Positions 16,318 to 26,116 of a DNA stretch of 64,000 bases are shown here, one piece after another. Both the position numbers and the translations under genes were made by a program. Every line of letters starts with the position of its first letter. Within the stretch, counting starts at the first letter, position 1. The DNA is from Alistipes senegalensis (GTDB lineage: Bacteria; Pseudomonadota; Gammaproteobacteria; Burkholderiales; Burkholderiaceae_D): NCBI GenBank assembly GCA_023664945.1, contig JAMPER010000001.1, forward strand, positions 1,003,473 to 1,067,472. The letters are read 5' to 3'. Below the pieces are notes generated by a model that worked only from the letters and a program-made list of their open reading frames with translations, was not told the DNA's origin and searched no databases.

Positions 16318-18738
16318 TTACAGCTCTTTGGCAAGCGTCTCCCAGGTGGACAAAACAGAATCCGGATTCAGAGAAAGCGAACCAATGCCTTCCTTGATCA
16401 GCCAATGGGCAAAATCCGGATGGTCTGACGGCCCCTGGCCGCAAATCCCGACATATTTCCCCTGCTTGTTGCAAGCCTTGATAGCCCGGGAAACCATAGC
16501 CTGAACCGCCGGATCACGCTCGTCAAAATCCTTGGCCAGCAAATCAATGCCGGAATCCCTATCCAGGCCAAGCGTCAACTGGGTCATATCATTGGAACCG
16601 ATAGAGAAACCATCAAAAAGGTTCAGGAACTCATCAGCCAGAATCGCGTTGGAAGGCACCTCACACATCATGATAATGCGCAGCCCGTTTTCCCCGCGTG
16701 CCAGGCCGTTGGCAGCAAGCAAATCAAGCACATTATGCGCCTGCTTCAACGTGCGGATAAACGGCACCATAATTTCCACATTCGTCAGCCCCATATCATT
16801 CCTGACGCGCTTGAGCGCTTCGCATTCCATCTTGAACGCTTCGGCAAATTCCTTGGAAATATAACGGGCCGCACCGCGGAATCCCAGCATCGGGTTTTCC
16901 TCATCCGGTTCATAACGTGAACCGCCCATCAACGAACGATACTCATTCGTTTTAAAATCAGACATCCGGACAATGACCGGCTTCGGCCAGAATGCGGCAG
17001 CAATGGTGGCAATCCCCTCGGAAAGCTTGTCAATATAGTAATCCCTCGGAGAGGCATGGCCGTGAATAACCGATTCAATACCCTGCTTCAATTCGGCATC
17101 CACATTGGGATAAGCCAGCACAGCCTGAGGGTGAATACCGATTTCATTGACAATAAATTCCAGGCGTGCCAGCCCGACACCATCATTGGGAATAGCCTGA
17201 TGCTCAAAGGCCAGGCTCGGATTGCCGATAATCATGGTCATCTTGATAGGCAGCGGCTTCAGATTGTTATAAACAACGCTGCTTTCCTCTACAGCCAGCA
17301 CACCCTCGTAAATATGCCCTTCATCCCCTTCGGCACAGGAAACCGTCACTTTCATGCCGTCCTTGAGAATCTTGGTCGCATCTGCACAACCCACCACAGC
17401 AGGTACGCCAATCTCCCGGGCAACAATGGCAGCGTGGCAAGTCCTCCCGCCCCGGTTGGTGACAATCGCAGCTGCTTTTTTCATCACCGGTTCCCAGTTG
17501 GGATCTGTCATATCTGCCACGAGGATATCTCCCGGTTCCACCCGGTGCATTTCAGACGGGTCCTTAATGACCTTGACCGGGCCAATACCGATTTTTTGGC
17601 CGATAGCACGGCCGGAAGCCAGAATTTTCCCCTGTTCCTTCAGGCGGTAAACCTGTACCTCGTCATTGCTTTTTTGCTGCGACTTGACCGTTTCAGGACG
17701 CGCCTGAAGAATATAAAGCTTGCCGTCATCGCCATTCTTGCCCCATTCAATATCCATGGGACGGCCGTAATGCTTTTCAATAATCATGGCAAATTTGGCC
17801 AATTCCATCACATCCGCATCGCTGATGGAATAGCGGTGCTGCATTTCCACCGGTACCGGAACCGTTTCAACAGAATGCTTGCTGTCCGGGTTCTTTGCAA
17901 AAACCATTTGGATCAGCTTGGAACCCAGGCTCCTGCGAACAATAGCCATCTTGCCTTTTTCCAGCATGGGCTTGTGAACATAAAATTCATCCGGATTAAC
18001 CGCGCCCTGCACAACGGTTTCCCCCAGCCCATAGCTGGAAGTAATGAAAACCACATCCTTAAAGCCCGACTCAGTGTCAATCGTAAACATGACGCCGGAT
18101 GCGCCAATATCAGAACGCACCATTTGCTGGACGCCGACAGAAAGCGCCACCTCCTCATGCTTGAACCCCCTTTGCTCGCGATAGGAGATAGCACGGTCAT
18201 TGTACAGCGAGGCAAAAACCTGCTTGACAGCCAAAAGCAGATTTTCCTTGCCGGAAATATTCAGGTAAGTTTCCTGCTGGCCTGCAAAAGAAGCGTCCTG
18301 CAAATCCTCGGCTGTGGCAGAAGAACGCACAGCAACCGACATGCCGTTAGGCGAAATGCTTAACAATTTTTCATAGGCATCCAGTATCTCTTTTTCCAGG
18401 CGGGGCTGAAGCGGCGTTTCAACAATCCACTGGCGGATCGTTGCACCGGCTTCAGCCAGCTGGCGTACATCGTGGACATCGGTTTTGGCCAGAAAACTTT
18501 CAATCCGTTTTGCCAAAGTCTCCCCACCGTTCGCGCTGTATGAAAGAAAATCGCGGTATGCCTGCGATGTGGTGGCAAAACCACCTGGAACGCGAACCCC
18601 CTTACTTTGCAACTGACTGATCATTTCCCCCAGCGAGGCGTTTTTTCCGCCTACGGAAGGCACATCTGTCATCCGCAATTCAGTAAAAGGAATAACATAG
18701 GCATCACTTGCGTGGGTGGACTTTACTGCATCCGTCAT
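16318..18738 (-). CDS. ppsA: Phosphoenolpyruvate synthase (pyruvate, water dikinase)
   Basis: This makes PEP from pyruvate and ATP, the first committed step of gluconeogenesis from pyruvate. The 806-residue protein has an N-terminal ATP-grasp domain (SVGGKNASLGEMI, AVRSSATAEDL). The phosphohistidine domain has the swivelling His near residue 435 in NRGGRTCHAAIVARE. The C-terminal PEP-binding barrel ends with VGICGQGPSDHP, which carries the catalytic cysteine. The start has AGGAG six bases away. A terminator-like hairpin lies in the leader. The divergent ppsR gene encodes its bifunctional kinase/phosphatase, so activity is set by threonine phosphorylation. Confidence 0.96.
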   Translation of the reverse strand: MTDAVKSTHASDAYVIPFTELRMTDVPSVGGKNASLGEMISQLQSKGVRVPGGFATTSQAYRDFLSYSANGGETLAKRIESFLAKTDVHDVRQLAEAGATIRQWIVETPLQPRLEKEILDAYEKLLSISPNGMSVAVRSSATAEDLQDASFAGQQETYLNISGKENLLLAVKQVFASLYNDRAISYREQRGFKHEEVALSVGVQQMVRSDIGASGVMFTIDTESGFKDVVFITSSYGLGETVVQGAVNPDEFYVHKPMLEKGKMAIVRRSLGSKLIQMVFAKNPDSKHSVETVPVPVEMQHRYSISDADVMELAKFAMIIEKHYGRPMDIEWGKNGDDGKLYILQARPETVKSQQKSNDEVQVYRLKEQGKILASGRAIGQKIGIGPVKVIKDPSEMHRVEPGDILVADMTDPNWEPVMKKAAAIVTNRGGRTCHAAIVAREIGVPAVVGCADATKILKDGMKVTVSCAEGDEGHIYEGVLAVEESSVVYNNLKPLPIKMTMIIGNPSLAFEHQAIPNDGVGLARLEFIVNEIGIHPQAVLAYPNVDAELKQGIESVIHGHASPRDYYIDKLSEGIATIAAAFWPKPVIVRMSDFKTNEYRSLMGGSRYEPDEENPMLGFRGAARYISKEFAEAFKMECEALKRVRNDMGLTNVEIMVPFIRTLKQAHNVLDLLAANGLARGENGLRIIMMCEVPSNAILADEFLNLFDGFSIGSNDMTQLTLGLDRDSGIDLLAKDFDERDPAVQAMVSRAIKACNKQGKYVGICGQGPSDHPDFAHWLIKEGIGSLSLNPDSVLSTWETLAKEL

Positions 18739-18749
18739 AACGGTCTCCT

Positions 18750-18778
18750 AAAACGAAAAACGACTATAAAAAGTCGTT
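18750..18778 (-). promoter_or_regulatory. Terminator-like hairpin in the ppsA leader
   Basis: On the minus strand, arms AACGACT and AGTCGTT enclose a 6-base loop and are followed by TTTCGTTTT, ending just before the ribosome binding site AGGAG. It lies 21-40 bases before the start codon and looks like an attenuator. On the plus strand it is also followed by seven T. Confidence 0.5.
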
Positions 18779-18957
18779 GTTTTTTTAAGGTGTAAAGTAT
18801 TATTTTACTATAAAACCATTTGGAAAATTAACTGCTCTGCCTGGCATTTTCCCCATCTGTTGGGCCAGAAAATAAACCTCACAATTTACTTTTCCTGTTT
18901 TAAAATGGCAAAAAGCGGTTCATCCGCCGTATCCGATTAACCTAACTGCCTGCCGCC

Positions 18958-19794
18958 ATGACAGAAAACAGCCCTTCCTCCATGCGTTCGGTTTATATTG
19001 TTTCAGACAGCACCGGCCTTACAGCCGAAGCGCTGGCCCGCTCGGTATTAAGCCAGTTTGATCTGCCTTTTCAGAAAATCCGCATTCCTTTTGTCGATAC
19101 GCCTGAAAAAACCCGGGAAGCAACCGACCGCATCCGGCGCAGCCGAAGCCAGAGCGCCGAAAGGCCGATTGTATTTTCCACGCTGGTCAAGCCCGAACTG
19201 TTATCCATCCTTCACGAAGTAGACGCCCTGCATCTGAATGTCATGCAGCCTTTCCTTGCCCAGCTCACCAACGAGCTGGGCACCTCTGCCAAAAAAGAAA
19301 TCGGCCTGAATCATCAAAATACCGGCAGCGATGAATATGAAGACCGCATAGAAGCCATCCACTTCACCATCGCCCATGACGACGGCCAGTCCCACAGCAA
19401 CCTGAAAGCGGCAGATCTGATCCTGCTTGGCGTTTCCCGCAGCGGAAAAACGCCAACCAGCCTTTTTCTGGCTATCCAGTACGGCCTGAAAGTCGCCAAC
19501 TACCCGCTTATCCCCGAAGACTTTGAGCGGGGCCGGCTGCCGTCTGTCCTGTTCCAGTTCAAAAACAAACTCTTCGGCCTCAGCATCAACCCGGTTCGGC
19601 TCTCACAGATCCGGAACGCGCGCCGGCCAGGCAGCCAATATGCCTCTCTTGAAAATTGCCGCTATGAAGTCAGCGCTGCCGAAAACATTATGGAAAAAGA
19701 AGGCATCCTCTGGCTGTCATCCACCAACAAATCCATCGAGGAAATTGCCTCTACCATTATTCACGAGCTGGATTCCCTCAAGGAGGCACGTTAA
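18958..19794 (+). CDS. ppsR: PEP synthase regulatory protein (kinase/pyrophosphorylase)
   Basis: This 278-residue protein belongs to the DUF299 family. It inactivates PEP synthase by ADP-dependent phosphorylation of a threonine and reactivates it by Pi-dependent dephosphorylation. The N-terminus VYIVSDSTGLTAEALARSV and the P-loop LLGVSRSGKTPTSLFLA (about residues 155-171) are diagnostic. The gene is divergent from ppsA across 219 bases, the usual betaproteobacterial arrangement. Its stop is only 15 bases from the convergent PIG-L deacetylase gene. Confidence 0.95.
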   Translation: MTENSPSSMRSVYIVSDSTGLTAEALARSVLSQFDLPFQKIRIPFVDTPEKTREATDRIRRSRSQSAERPIVFSTLVKPELLSILHEVDALHLNVMQPFLAQLTNELGTSAKKEIGLNHQNTGSDEYEDRIEAIHFTIAHDDGQSHSNLKAADLILLGVSRSGKTPTSLFLAIQYGLKVANYPLIPEDFERGRLPSVLFQFKNKLFGLSINPVRLSQIRNARRPGSQYASLENCRYEVSAAENIMEKEGILWLSSTNKSIEEIASTIIHELDSLKEAR

Positions 19795-19809
19795 ACACCC
19801 CCGACCAGG

Positions 19810-20550
19810 TCAGGCGAAAAGGCGCACCTCGTAAGCTGCTGCATAAGGCAACCCTGTTTGCAGCTCCTGGGCAATAGCCCGGTTCAAACGAAGTACCCGC
19901 TCGTCAAAGCCGTATCCCCTTACCTTCAGGTTGCGTTGCTGCTGGGAATCATGAAAACGCAGCAACCGGCCTTTCCATTGCGCCATATCTTCATCAAAAT
20001 CCAGATAAAAATCCGTCCTCATATCCACAGTCTTCGCATCCCTGTTCAATAACAGGGCAACAGGCCAGTCAGCATCCTGTGCAATACGGCAGGCAAGCGC
20101 ATACATGGCACGGTGCGCCCGGTTGGTATCATTCCCGTGCGGAGCAAACAACAGGTCAGGCCGGATTTCATTCACAACAGCCGCCAGTGCCTGCCTGTTT
20201 TCCTCATCCTCCGCCAGCTGGTCATCCGCCTCATTATTCAAACGCAAAAAACGCAGGCGATTCCCTGGCAAACCGAAAAAATGCAGGCTGCTTTGCTGTT
20301 CCCTCATGCGGCAATCCTGCCTGTCTTTCAGCGACATACCCGCTCCGTATTCCTCATCTATGCCGCTGCCCGTCACAGAAACCGCCACATGAATATCATG
20401 TCCCGATTCCTGCAAATACTTCATCGTAACGCCAATCGCATCAAAATCATCCGGATGCGGCGCCAAAACCAGCACCTTCAGGCGGGCAGGCCAATTCAGG
20501 CAGCGCAAATCCCGGCCACCCCCCTCCGGCCGCAAAAAATCCAGTTTCAT
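19810..20550 (-). CDS. PIG-L family deacetylase
   Basis: This is a 246-residue zinc-dependent de-N-acetylase-fold protein. The first zinc motif is APHPDDFDAIG near residues 31-41, where the usual HPDDE is HPDDF. The second is PHGNDTNRAH near 137-146, supplying the other histidine. Substrates in the family include N-acetylglucosaminyl conjugates and other amides; none can be assigned here. It is the last gene of the long minus-strand run, 17 bases after the TrmH-type gene. Its placement beside lipid A genes may hint at envelope glycan chemistry, but this is a guess. Confidence 0.85.
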   Translation of the reverse strand: MKLDFLRPEGGGRDLRCLNWPARLKVLVLAPHPDDFDAIGVTMKYLQESGHDIHVAVSVTGSGIDEEYGAGMSLKDRQDCRMREQQSSLHFFGLPGNRLRFLRLNNEADDQLAEDEENRQALAAVVNEIRPDLLFAPHGNDTNRAHRAMYALACRIAQDADWPVALLLNRDAKTVDMRTDFYLDFDEDMAQWKGRLLRFHDSQQQRNLKVRGYGFDERVLRLNRAIAQELQTGLPYAAAYEVRLFA

Positions 20551-20567
20551 GCTCGTCCTCCCTTCAT

Positions 20568-21374
20568 TTACGCTTTTTGCCCCAATCTGCCAGCCCTGGC
20601 CTGTCGCAGCTGCTCAAAAAAACAAATAGCCGCGCAGGCAGCCACATTCAATGAATCCTGCTTTCCGGCATGCGGCACACACAGCTTAATATGCGACTTA
20701 GCCTGCAAACTGCCTGAAATACCCTGCCCCTCATGCCCGAAAAGCCAGGCAACCGGTTGTTTCAGGTCAACATCATAAATAGCCTGCCCGGCATCAGGAA
20801 GCGTAGCAACAAGCGGTATGGCAGATTGTCCGGCCAGCTTTTCCAGATCAACATCTTCGTAAATCCGTACCATAAAATGCGCGCCCATCCCGGCACGCAA
20901 AACCCGCGGCGACCATGCCGAAGCCGTGCCAGCACTGCAAAAAACATCCTGAATACCTGCTGCAGAGGCACTGCGCAGGATTGAACCCAGATTGCCTGGA
21001 TCCTGAACCCTGTCCAGCAAAACAACCGTTTGAACCAGATCTTCCGGCAGCGGACAAACAGGCGGCTCAACAATAAAGCAAATACCGGCGCCCTCCTCAA
21101 CCTGGCTGATCTCCCTATACAAGGCATGATGAAGCAAAAGGCAGGAAACCCGCCTGTCAAGGCAAGCCGACACAATCTCTGCCACCTCCGGCATATTTCG
21201 CGACAACTCGTCCACAACACAAAAAAGCGGACTGCCGATATGCAGCAAATAAGACTGGCATAAATGAATCCCGTCCAGTATAGTCCGGTTTGCTTTGCGC
21301 CGGGCGCGGGCGCTTCCGGCCAGCTGCCGTATTTCCCGGTAAAGCGGGTTATTTCCGGAAACAATCTGCCTCAC
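20568..21374 (-). CDS. TrmH-family (SPOUT) RNA 2'-O-methyltransferase
   Basis: This 268-residue protein is an RNA methyltransferase using S-adenosylmethionine through a trefoil-knot SPOUT domain. The three motifs are visible: [29 protein letters not shown], and [19 protein letters not shown]. An N-terminal substrate-binding domain of about 100 residues precedes it. The start is GTG, overlapping the rnhB stop (GTGA), which suggests coupled translation. The target nucleotide (a tRNA or 23S rRNA site) is not predictable. Confidence 0.9.
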   Translation of the reverse strand: MRQIVSGNNPLYREIRQLAGSARARRKANRTILDGIHLCQSYLLHIGSPLFCVVDELSRNMPEVAEIVSACLDRRVSCLLLHHALYREISQVEEGAGICFIVEPPVCPLPEDLVQTVVLLDRVQDPGNLGSILRSASAAGIQDVFCSAGTASAWSPRVLRAGMGAHFMVRIYEDVDLEKLAGQSAIPLVATLPDAGQAIYDVDLKQPVAWLFGHEGQGISGSLQAKSHIKLCVPHAGKQDSLNVAACAAICFFEQLRQARAGRLGQKA

Positions 21375-21994
21375 GTTACCTTTTCCGGAAAAACGCCGCC
21401 AAGCAAAGCGCGAACCGGCGCATAAGAAATACGGTGCGCCGGAGATACCCCATACTGCCGCAACCTTGCCAAATGCAGCGCCGTCGGATAACCCTTGTGC
21501 CGGTCAAATCCATACTGGGGATATTGCTCGTGCAATTGCAAAAGCGCATCATCCCTGGCAGTTTTCGCCAAAATAGAAGCTGCCGAGATAGCGGCTATCT
21601 TGTCGTCCCCTTTAACAATAGCTTCAACCGGAACGGCAAGCGCAGGACAACGGTTGCCGTCGACCAGAACACGTGAAGGCTTAAGAGAAAGCGTCTCAAC
21701 AGCCCGCTTCATCGCCAGCATGGTAGCCTGGAGAATATTCAATTCGTCAATTTCCGCAACAGAACAGGCCGCAACAGACCAGGCTGCCGCCTTTTCCCGG
21801 ATTTCTGCCGCAAAATGCCGCCGCCTGGCATCCGAAAGTTTTTTGGAATCACGCAACCCTTCAATCCGGCATACCGGCCCCAGAATCACCGCTGCCGCAA
21901 AAACCGGACCTGCCAAAGGGCCACGCCCTGCCTCATCCACACCGCAAACCAGCTCGTCTGTGCCATAAAAAGAAAAAGCCGCCTGATCAGACAT
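21371..21994 (-). CDS. rnhB: Ribonuclease HII
   Basis: This removes RNA from RNA-DNA hybrids and single ribonucleotides from DNA. The 207-residue protein has the active-site start [15 protein letters not shown] with D20 and E21, plus LVDGNRCP, and [17 protein letters not shown]-terminal [17 protein letters not shown] is typical. The ATG at 21994 overlaps the end of lpxB by 8 bases; an earlier in-frame start at 22036 would overlap it further. The gene is normally placed after lpxB in betaproteobacteria. Confidence 0.95.
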   Translation of the reverse strand: MSDQAAFSFYGTDELVCGVDEAGRGPLAGPVFAAAVILGPVCRIEGLRDSKKLSDARRRHFAAEIREKAAAWSVAACSVAEIDELNILQATMLAMKRAVETLSLKPSRVLVDGNRCPALAVPVEAIVKGDDKIAAISAASILAKTARDDALLQLHEQYPQYGFDRHKGYPTALHLARLRQYGVSPAHRISYAPVRALLGGVFPEKVT

Positions 21995-23138
21995 TTCCCC
22001 GTTTCCTGTCCATGACATCCAGCACCGCCTGGGCACTTAAGGCAGCCGTATCTTTGAACAACAATTCATGCATCAGGCTGAAACGCTCATACAGCCTCCT
22101 CTTCAATGCCTCGTCATGCAACTGGTTCCAGACAGCTTCCGCCAGATTTTCAGGGGTAGCATCGTACTGATAAAATTCAGGAACAATCATCTCCCCTGCC
22201 AGAATATTGGGCAGGCCCACCGGCGGGGTAACAACCCGTTTGGCGATCTCCCATGTCGCCCACATCAGCCTGTACCCAATAACCATCGGCTTCTTGTACA
22301 AGGCGACTTCCAAAGTAGCCGTACCGGAAGCCACCAGCACCACATCCGCCGCTTCAATCACACGATGGGAACGGCCTGCCACAACCTGCAAAGGCACATC
22401 TTCCATGTTTGCCTCTGCCAGCTTCCGGGAAAAATACTGCTGCTGTTTCTCCCCTGCCATAGGCACAACAAACTGAATGGAAGTGTCGCGCTTCGCCAGC
22501 AACCGGGCTGCGCCGATAAACGCATCGCCGTTATATTTGAGTTCCGACATCCGGCTTCCCGGCATAATGGCAACAACCGGCCGGTTTGCATCCAGGCCCA
22601 GATCGGCACGCGCACCTGCCATATCCGGTTCCATGGGAATGCCCCTTGCCATAGGGTGGCCCACATAAGTAACCGGAATACCGGCACGCTCATAAATAGC
22701 TGTTTCAAACGGGAAAAGCACTAAAATCCGGGAAACCGCCTGCGAAATAGTGCGAATGCGGCCCTTTCTCCAGGCCCATACAGAAGGCCCCACAACATGC
22801 ACCGTAGGAATGCCCGCTTTTTTCAGCTGCACTTCCAGGCCAAGATTAAATTCCGGCGCATCAATACCAACAAAAACACCCGGTCTTTCAGCAATCAGGC
22901 GATCACGCAGCGTATCCCTGATCCCCTTTATTTCGCGGAAATGGGAAAATACCTCAAAAAAACCGTTTACCGACAGCTTTTCCATCGGCCAGTGGCTGAT
23001 AAAGCCATACTGCGCCATCTTCTGTCCGCCAATGCCATGAATCAGCGTATCCGGCAAACGCGGGCGCAAAGCCGATAACAAATCCCCGCCCAGAATATCG
23101 CCTGATACCTCCCCGGCTGCCATGGCAACCGGCTTCAT
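21987..23138 (-). CDS. lpxB: Lipid-A-disaccharide synthase
   Basis: This glycosyltransferase of family GT19 joins UDP-2,3-diacylglucosamine and lipid X to form the lipid A disaccharide at the inner membrane. The 383-residue protein contains [17 protein letters not shown] at the N-terminus, [29 protein letters not shown] and [12 protein letters not shown], all standard motifs. It follows lpxA by 72 bases and is part of the lpxD-fabZ-lpxA-lpxB lipid A cluster. Confidence 0.96.
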   Translation of the reverse strand: MKPVAMAAGEVSGDILGGDLLSALRPRLPDTLIHGIGGQKMAQYGFISHWPMEKLSVNGFFEVFSHFREIKGIRDTLRDRLIAERPGVFVGIDAPEFNLGLEVQLKKAGIPTVHVVGPSVWAWRKGRIRTISQAVSRILVLFPFETAIYERAGIPVTYVGHPMARGIPMEPDMAGARADLGLDANRPVVAIMPGSRMSELKYNGDAFIGAARLLAKRDTSIQFVVPMAGEKQQQYFSRKLAEANMEDVPLQVVAGRSHRVIEAADVVLVASGTATLEVALYKKPMVIGYRLMWATWEIAKRVVTPPVGLPNILAGEMIVPEFYQYDATPENLAEAVWNQLHDEALKRRLYERFSLMHELLFKDTAALSAQAVLDVMDRKRGNV

Positions 23139-23210
23139 GCCGCCGCACTCCTGAAAAGGACAGCAACATTCAGAGAAAAACAGGCCGGCATAGCTGTCAC
23201 AATAGACAAA

Positions 23211-23999
23211 TTAGCGAATAATACCGCGATTGGCCGTATCCAGGAACAAGCGCATCGTGCGGATACATTCTGCCGTTTCAGCAGGCCCGGCCTCTGCCTC
23301 GGCCAAAGCCGTCTTGGCTTCCTCCAGCGACAATCCCGACTTGTACAGCAGCTTGTAAGACTGCCGGATTGCCGCAATCTGCTCAGGCGTAAATCCCCGG
23401 CGCCTTAGGCCCTCTATATTAATTCCGTATGCCGCAGGAGGCGTCCCGGCCACCAGCACATAAGGCGGAATATCCTGCGAAAGCCGCGTTGCCGCCCCCG
23501 TCATGGCATGAGCGCCTACCTTGCAAAACTGGTGAATCGTCGTCATCCCGCCCAGAATAACCCAGTCGCCAATATGGACATGCCCGGCAAGCTGGGTCGC
23601 ATTGGCAAAAATCGTATTGCTGCCAATCTGGCAATCATGGGCAATATGCACATAAGCCATAATCCAGTTGTCATTGCCAACCCGCGTCACACCGGCATCC
23701 TGGACAGTTCCCAGATTCAGGGTGCAATACTCGCGAATAGTATTGCGGTCACCAATCACCAGCTCTGTTGGTTCACCGCCGTATTTCTTGTCCTGCGGGA
23801 CACCGCCAATGGAAGCAAACTGAAAAATATTGTTATCCCTGCCAATCGTTGTACGCCCTTCAACTACCACATGCGACCCGATACGGGTGCCTGCGCCAAT
23901 GTTGACATGCGGCCCGATAACAGCATAGGCGTCAATCTGTGCCGTGCTGTCTATTTCCGCCCTGGGATCAATAATTGCCGTAGGGTGGATATGACTCAT
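23211..23999 (-). CDS. lpxA: Acyl-ACP-UDP-N-acetylglucosamine O-acyltransferase
   Basis: This catalyses the first step of lipid A synthesis, 3-O-acylation of UDP-GlcNAc. The 262-residue protein is a left-handed beta helix of hexapeptide repeats ([36 protein letters not shown]). It ends in an alpha-helical domain ([20 protein letters not shown]). The active-site region has [16 protein letters not shown] and [20 protein letters not shown]. The ATG overlaps the fabZ stop (ATGA), so translation is probably coupled. Confidence 0.96.
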   Translation of the reverse strand: MSHIHPTAIIDPRAEIDSTAQIDAYAVIGPHVNIGAGTRIGSHVVVEGRTTIGRDNNIFQFASIGGVPQDKKYGGEPTELVIGDRNTIREYCTLNLGTVQDAGVTRVGNDNWIMAYVHIAHDCQIGSNTIFANATQLAGHVHIGDWVILGGMTTIHQFCKVGAHAMTGAATRLSQDIPPYVLVAGTPPAAYGINIEGLRRRGFTPEQIAAIRQSYKLLYKSGLSLEEAKTALAEAEAGPAETAECIRTMRLFLDTANRGIIR

Positions 24000-24466
24000 T
24001 GCTTCTCCGTCGAACCACGAATGGCACACATCACTTCTGCCTCAACAGCAACCTGGCCCTCCACCATGCCCACGGTCTTGAATTTCCACATACCACGCAT
24101 ATTGCGGATAAGCTCGGCCTCCATGACCAACTGGTCGCCCGGTTCAACCGGCCGCTTGAAACGCGCCTTGTCAATAGTTGCAAAATAGACAATGGCATCA
24201 TCTGCCAGCTTGGCGCCTGCCGACATAAAAGCAAAAATAGCCGCCGTCTGTGCCAGCGCCTCAATAATCAACACACCCGGCATCACCGGATAATGCGGGA
24301 AATGGCCGTTAAAAAATTCCTCGTTGGCCGAAACATTCTTGATTGCCGTGATTTTCTTCCCTGCTTCCCAGTCCAGCACCTTATCCACCAGCAACATAGG
24401 ATAGCGATGGGGCAATATCTTGCGGATATCGTTGATATTCAGTACTTTTTTATCTTTCAGCTCCAT
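23996..24466 (-). CDS. fabZ: 3-hydroxyacyl-ACP dehydratase FabZ
   Basis: This dehydrates beta-hydroxyacyl-ACP in fatty acid elongation and competes with the lipid A pathway for the same substrates. The 156-residue hot-dog-fold protein shows [20 protein letters not shown] and the active site [20 protein letters not shown], with H55 and E69. It sits 4 bases after lpxD and overlaps lpxA, linking supply of acyl chains and their use. Confidence 0.96.
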   Translation of the reverse strand: MELKDKKVLNINDIRKILPHRYPMLLVDKVLDWEAGKKITAIKNVSANEEFFNGHFPHYPVMPGVLIIEALAQTAAIFAFMSAGAKLADDAIVYFATIDKARFKRPVEPGDQLVMEAELIRNMRGMWKFKTVGMVEGQVAVEAEVMCAIRGSTEKQ

Positions 24467-24470
24467 ATAG

Positions 24471-25520
24471 TCACTCTTCTTTTTTTGCCAGTGCGTTTAT
24501 TGCCTTTTCCAGTTCGCGAACCTTTTTCCGCATTGATGTCAGATTGCGCAACACAACCGCCGTTCTTTCCCAGTCCGTATGCTTTTCCAGAGGATAAAAA
24601 CCGGTATAGGCACCCGGCTTGTCAATAGAACTCTGCACCACGCTGGAAGCGGAAACATGCGTTCCATCCGCAATCTTCAGGTGCCCGCCAATCATGGCAG
24701 CGCCGCCTATCGTAACATGCCTGCCAAAAATCGCGCTTCCTGCCACACCCACGCAGCCGGCCATGGCAGAATGCGCGCCAACATGGCAGTTATGGCCAAT
24801 CTGAATCTGGTTATCCAGCTTGACCCCGTCCTCTATCACCGTATCAGCCAATGCTCCCCGGTCGATGGTAGTATTGGCGCCAATCTGGACATCATTGCCG
24901 ATAACTACCCTGCCCGTTTGCGGAATCTTGACCCACACGCCCTTGTCATTGGCAAACCCGAACCCTTCTGAGCCAATTACCGCACCCGAACGGATATCGC
25001 ACCGTTTTCCAATCACACAATGCGCATGGAATACCACACGGGGAGCAAAATGCGTGCTTTCTCCAACTTGTGCTCCCTTACCGATAAAACAACCGGCCTC
25101 TATCACACAATTTTCCCCAATCTCTGCATCTGCTTCCACAGTCACAAAAGGGCCAATCCTTGCGCTGTCCGCTATTTTTGCCAAAGGATCAATACAGGCG
25201 CTTTCATGTATGCCTGGCACATGGGGCGCTGCCTGCAACTGCTGGAAAAATTGGGCGGCATAGGCAAAATACGCATAAGGGTTTCCGGTCAGGATACGCG
25301 CACCGGCATAATCCGGCACCCGCTCATTATCTGCCGGCGTCAATATCAGCGCTGCCGCGCGGGAAACATTGGCCTCATGCCGCAAACGTGGATTGGTAAG
25401 AAAAGTAATATGGGAAGCATCCGCCAGATCAAGGGGAGCAAATCCGGAAACAGCCGTTTCCGGGTCTCCACGCAGCTCCCCTCCAAAACGCTCAAGCAGT
25501 TCTCCAAGCCGAATATCCAT
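24471..25520 (-). CDS. lpxD: UDP-3-O-(3-hydroxyacyl)glucosamine N-acyltransferase
   Basis: This adds the second acyl chain in lipid A synthesis. The 349-residue protein has an N-terminal uridine-binding domain (about 1-95), then a hexapeptide-repeat beta helix. The catalytic histidine region is [20 protein letters not shown], and [20 protein letters not shown] with a helical C-terminus closes the protein. It follows skp by 23 bases, as in most Gram-negative lipid A clusters. Confidence 0.96.
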   Translation of the reverse strand: MDIRLGELLERFGGELRGDPETAVSGFAPLDLADASHITFLTNPRLRHEANVSRAAALILTPADNERVPDYAGARILTGNPYAYFAYAAQFFQQLQAAPHVPGIHESACIDPLAKIADSARIGPFVTVEADAEIGENCVIEAGCFIGKGAQVGESTHFAPRVVFHAHCVIGKRCDIRSGAVIGSEGFGFANDKGVWVKIPQTGRVVIGNDVQIGANTTIDRGALADTVIEDGVKLDNQIQIGHNCHVGAHSAMAGCVGVAGSAIFGRHVTIGGAAMIGGHLKIADGTHVSASSVVQSSIDKPGAYTGFYPLEKHTDWERTAVVLRNLTSMRKKVRELEKAINALAKKEE

Positions 25521-25543
25521 TCTGCTTCTCGAACAGGAAATAA

Positions 25544-26059
25544 TTATTTACCGCCCAGTGCGCGCAGCACTTTTTCGGTAATATCCACCTTCGGGCTGAA
25601 ATAAACCGCATCCTGCACAATCAGGTCATATTTTTCAGTTTGCGCAATATTATTGATAACCTTGTTAATCCGCTCCAGGACAGCAGAAAATTCCTCATTG
25701 CGGCGCTGCATCAAATCTTCGCGGTAACGGCGGTTCTTGCTCTGGAATTCCTGGCCGTAATCAGCCACTTCCCGCTGACGTTTAATCCGGTCAGATTCAG
25801 CCAGAACCGGCATATCCTTCTCCAGCTTGTCACTCATCCCTTTCAAACGGGTCTGCATACCGCGCAGCTCTTTTTCACGCTTGGAAAACTCGGCTTCCAG
25901 CTTGGCCGTAGCGGATTTGGCAGGAGCAGAATCCCGCATAATGCGTTCGCTGTTGACAAAGCCGATTTTCAGTTCCTGCGCCTGTGCGGCAGCGAAAGCG
26001 CCAAGACAAAGAACCAGCACCCCCAGTTTCTTCATATCCAGAAATGATTTTGTGAACAT
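25544..26059 (-). CDS. skp: Periplasmic chaperone Skp/OmpH
   Basis: This binds unfolded outer-membrane proteins and carries them across the periplasm to the BamA complex encoded just upstream. The 171-residue protein has a signal peptide (MKKLGVLVLCLGAFAAAQAQ) then LKIGFVNSERIMRDS. A long Lys/Glu/Arg-rich coiled coil with SKREKELRGMQTRLKGMSDK follows, and the usual VDITEKVLRALGG end. The start at 26059 has GGAG upstream; ATG at 26035 (MKKLGVLV) gives a more typical signal. Either is possible. Confidence 0.92.
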   Translation of the reverse strand: MFTKSFLDMKKLGVLVLCLGAFAAAQAQELKIGFVNSERIMRDSAPAKSATAKLEAEFSKREKELRGMQTRLKGMSDKLEKDMPVLAESDRIKRQREVADYGQEFQSKNRRYREDLMQRRNEEFSAVLERINKVINNIAQTEKYDLIVQDAVYFSPKVDITEKVLRALGGK

Positions 26060-26116
26060 GCTCACGTTTATCTCCAAAAAATCAAACAACAGGTTCTATA
26101 TTACGCTACCCGATTC

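Noticed and set aside
17056-18363. A 435-codon plus-strand frame inside ppsA
   Set aside because: It lies fully antisense to a standard PEP synthase and shows no ribosome binding site or recognisable motif.
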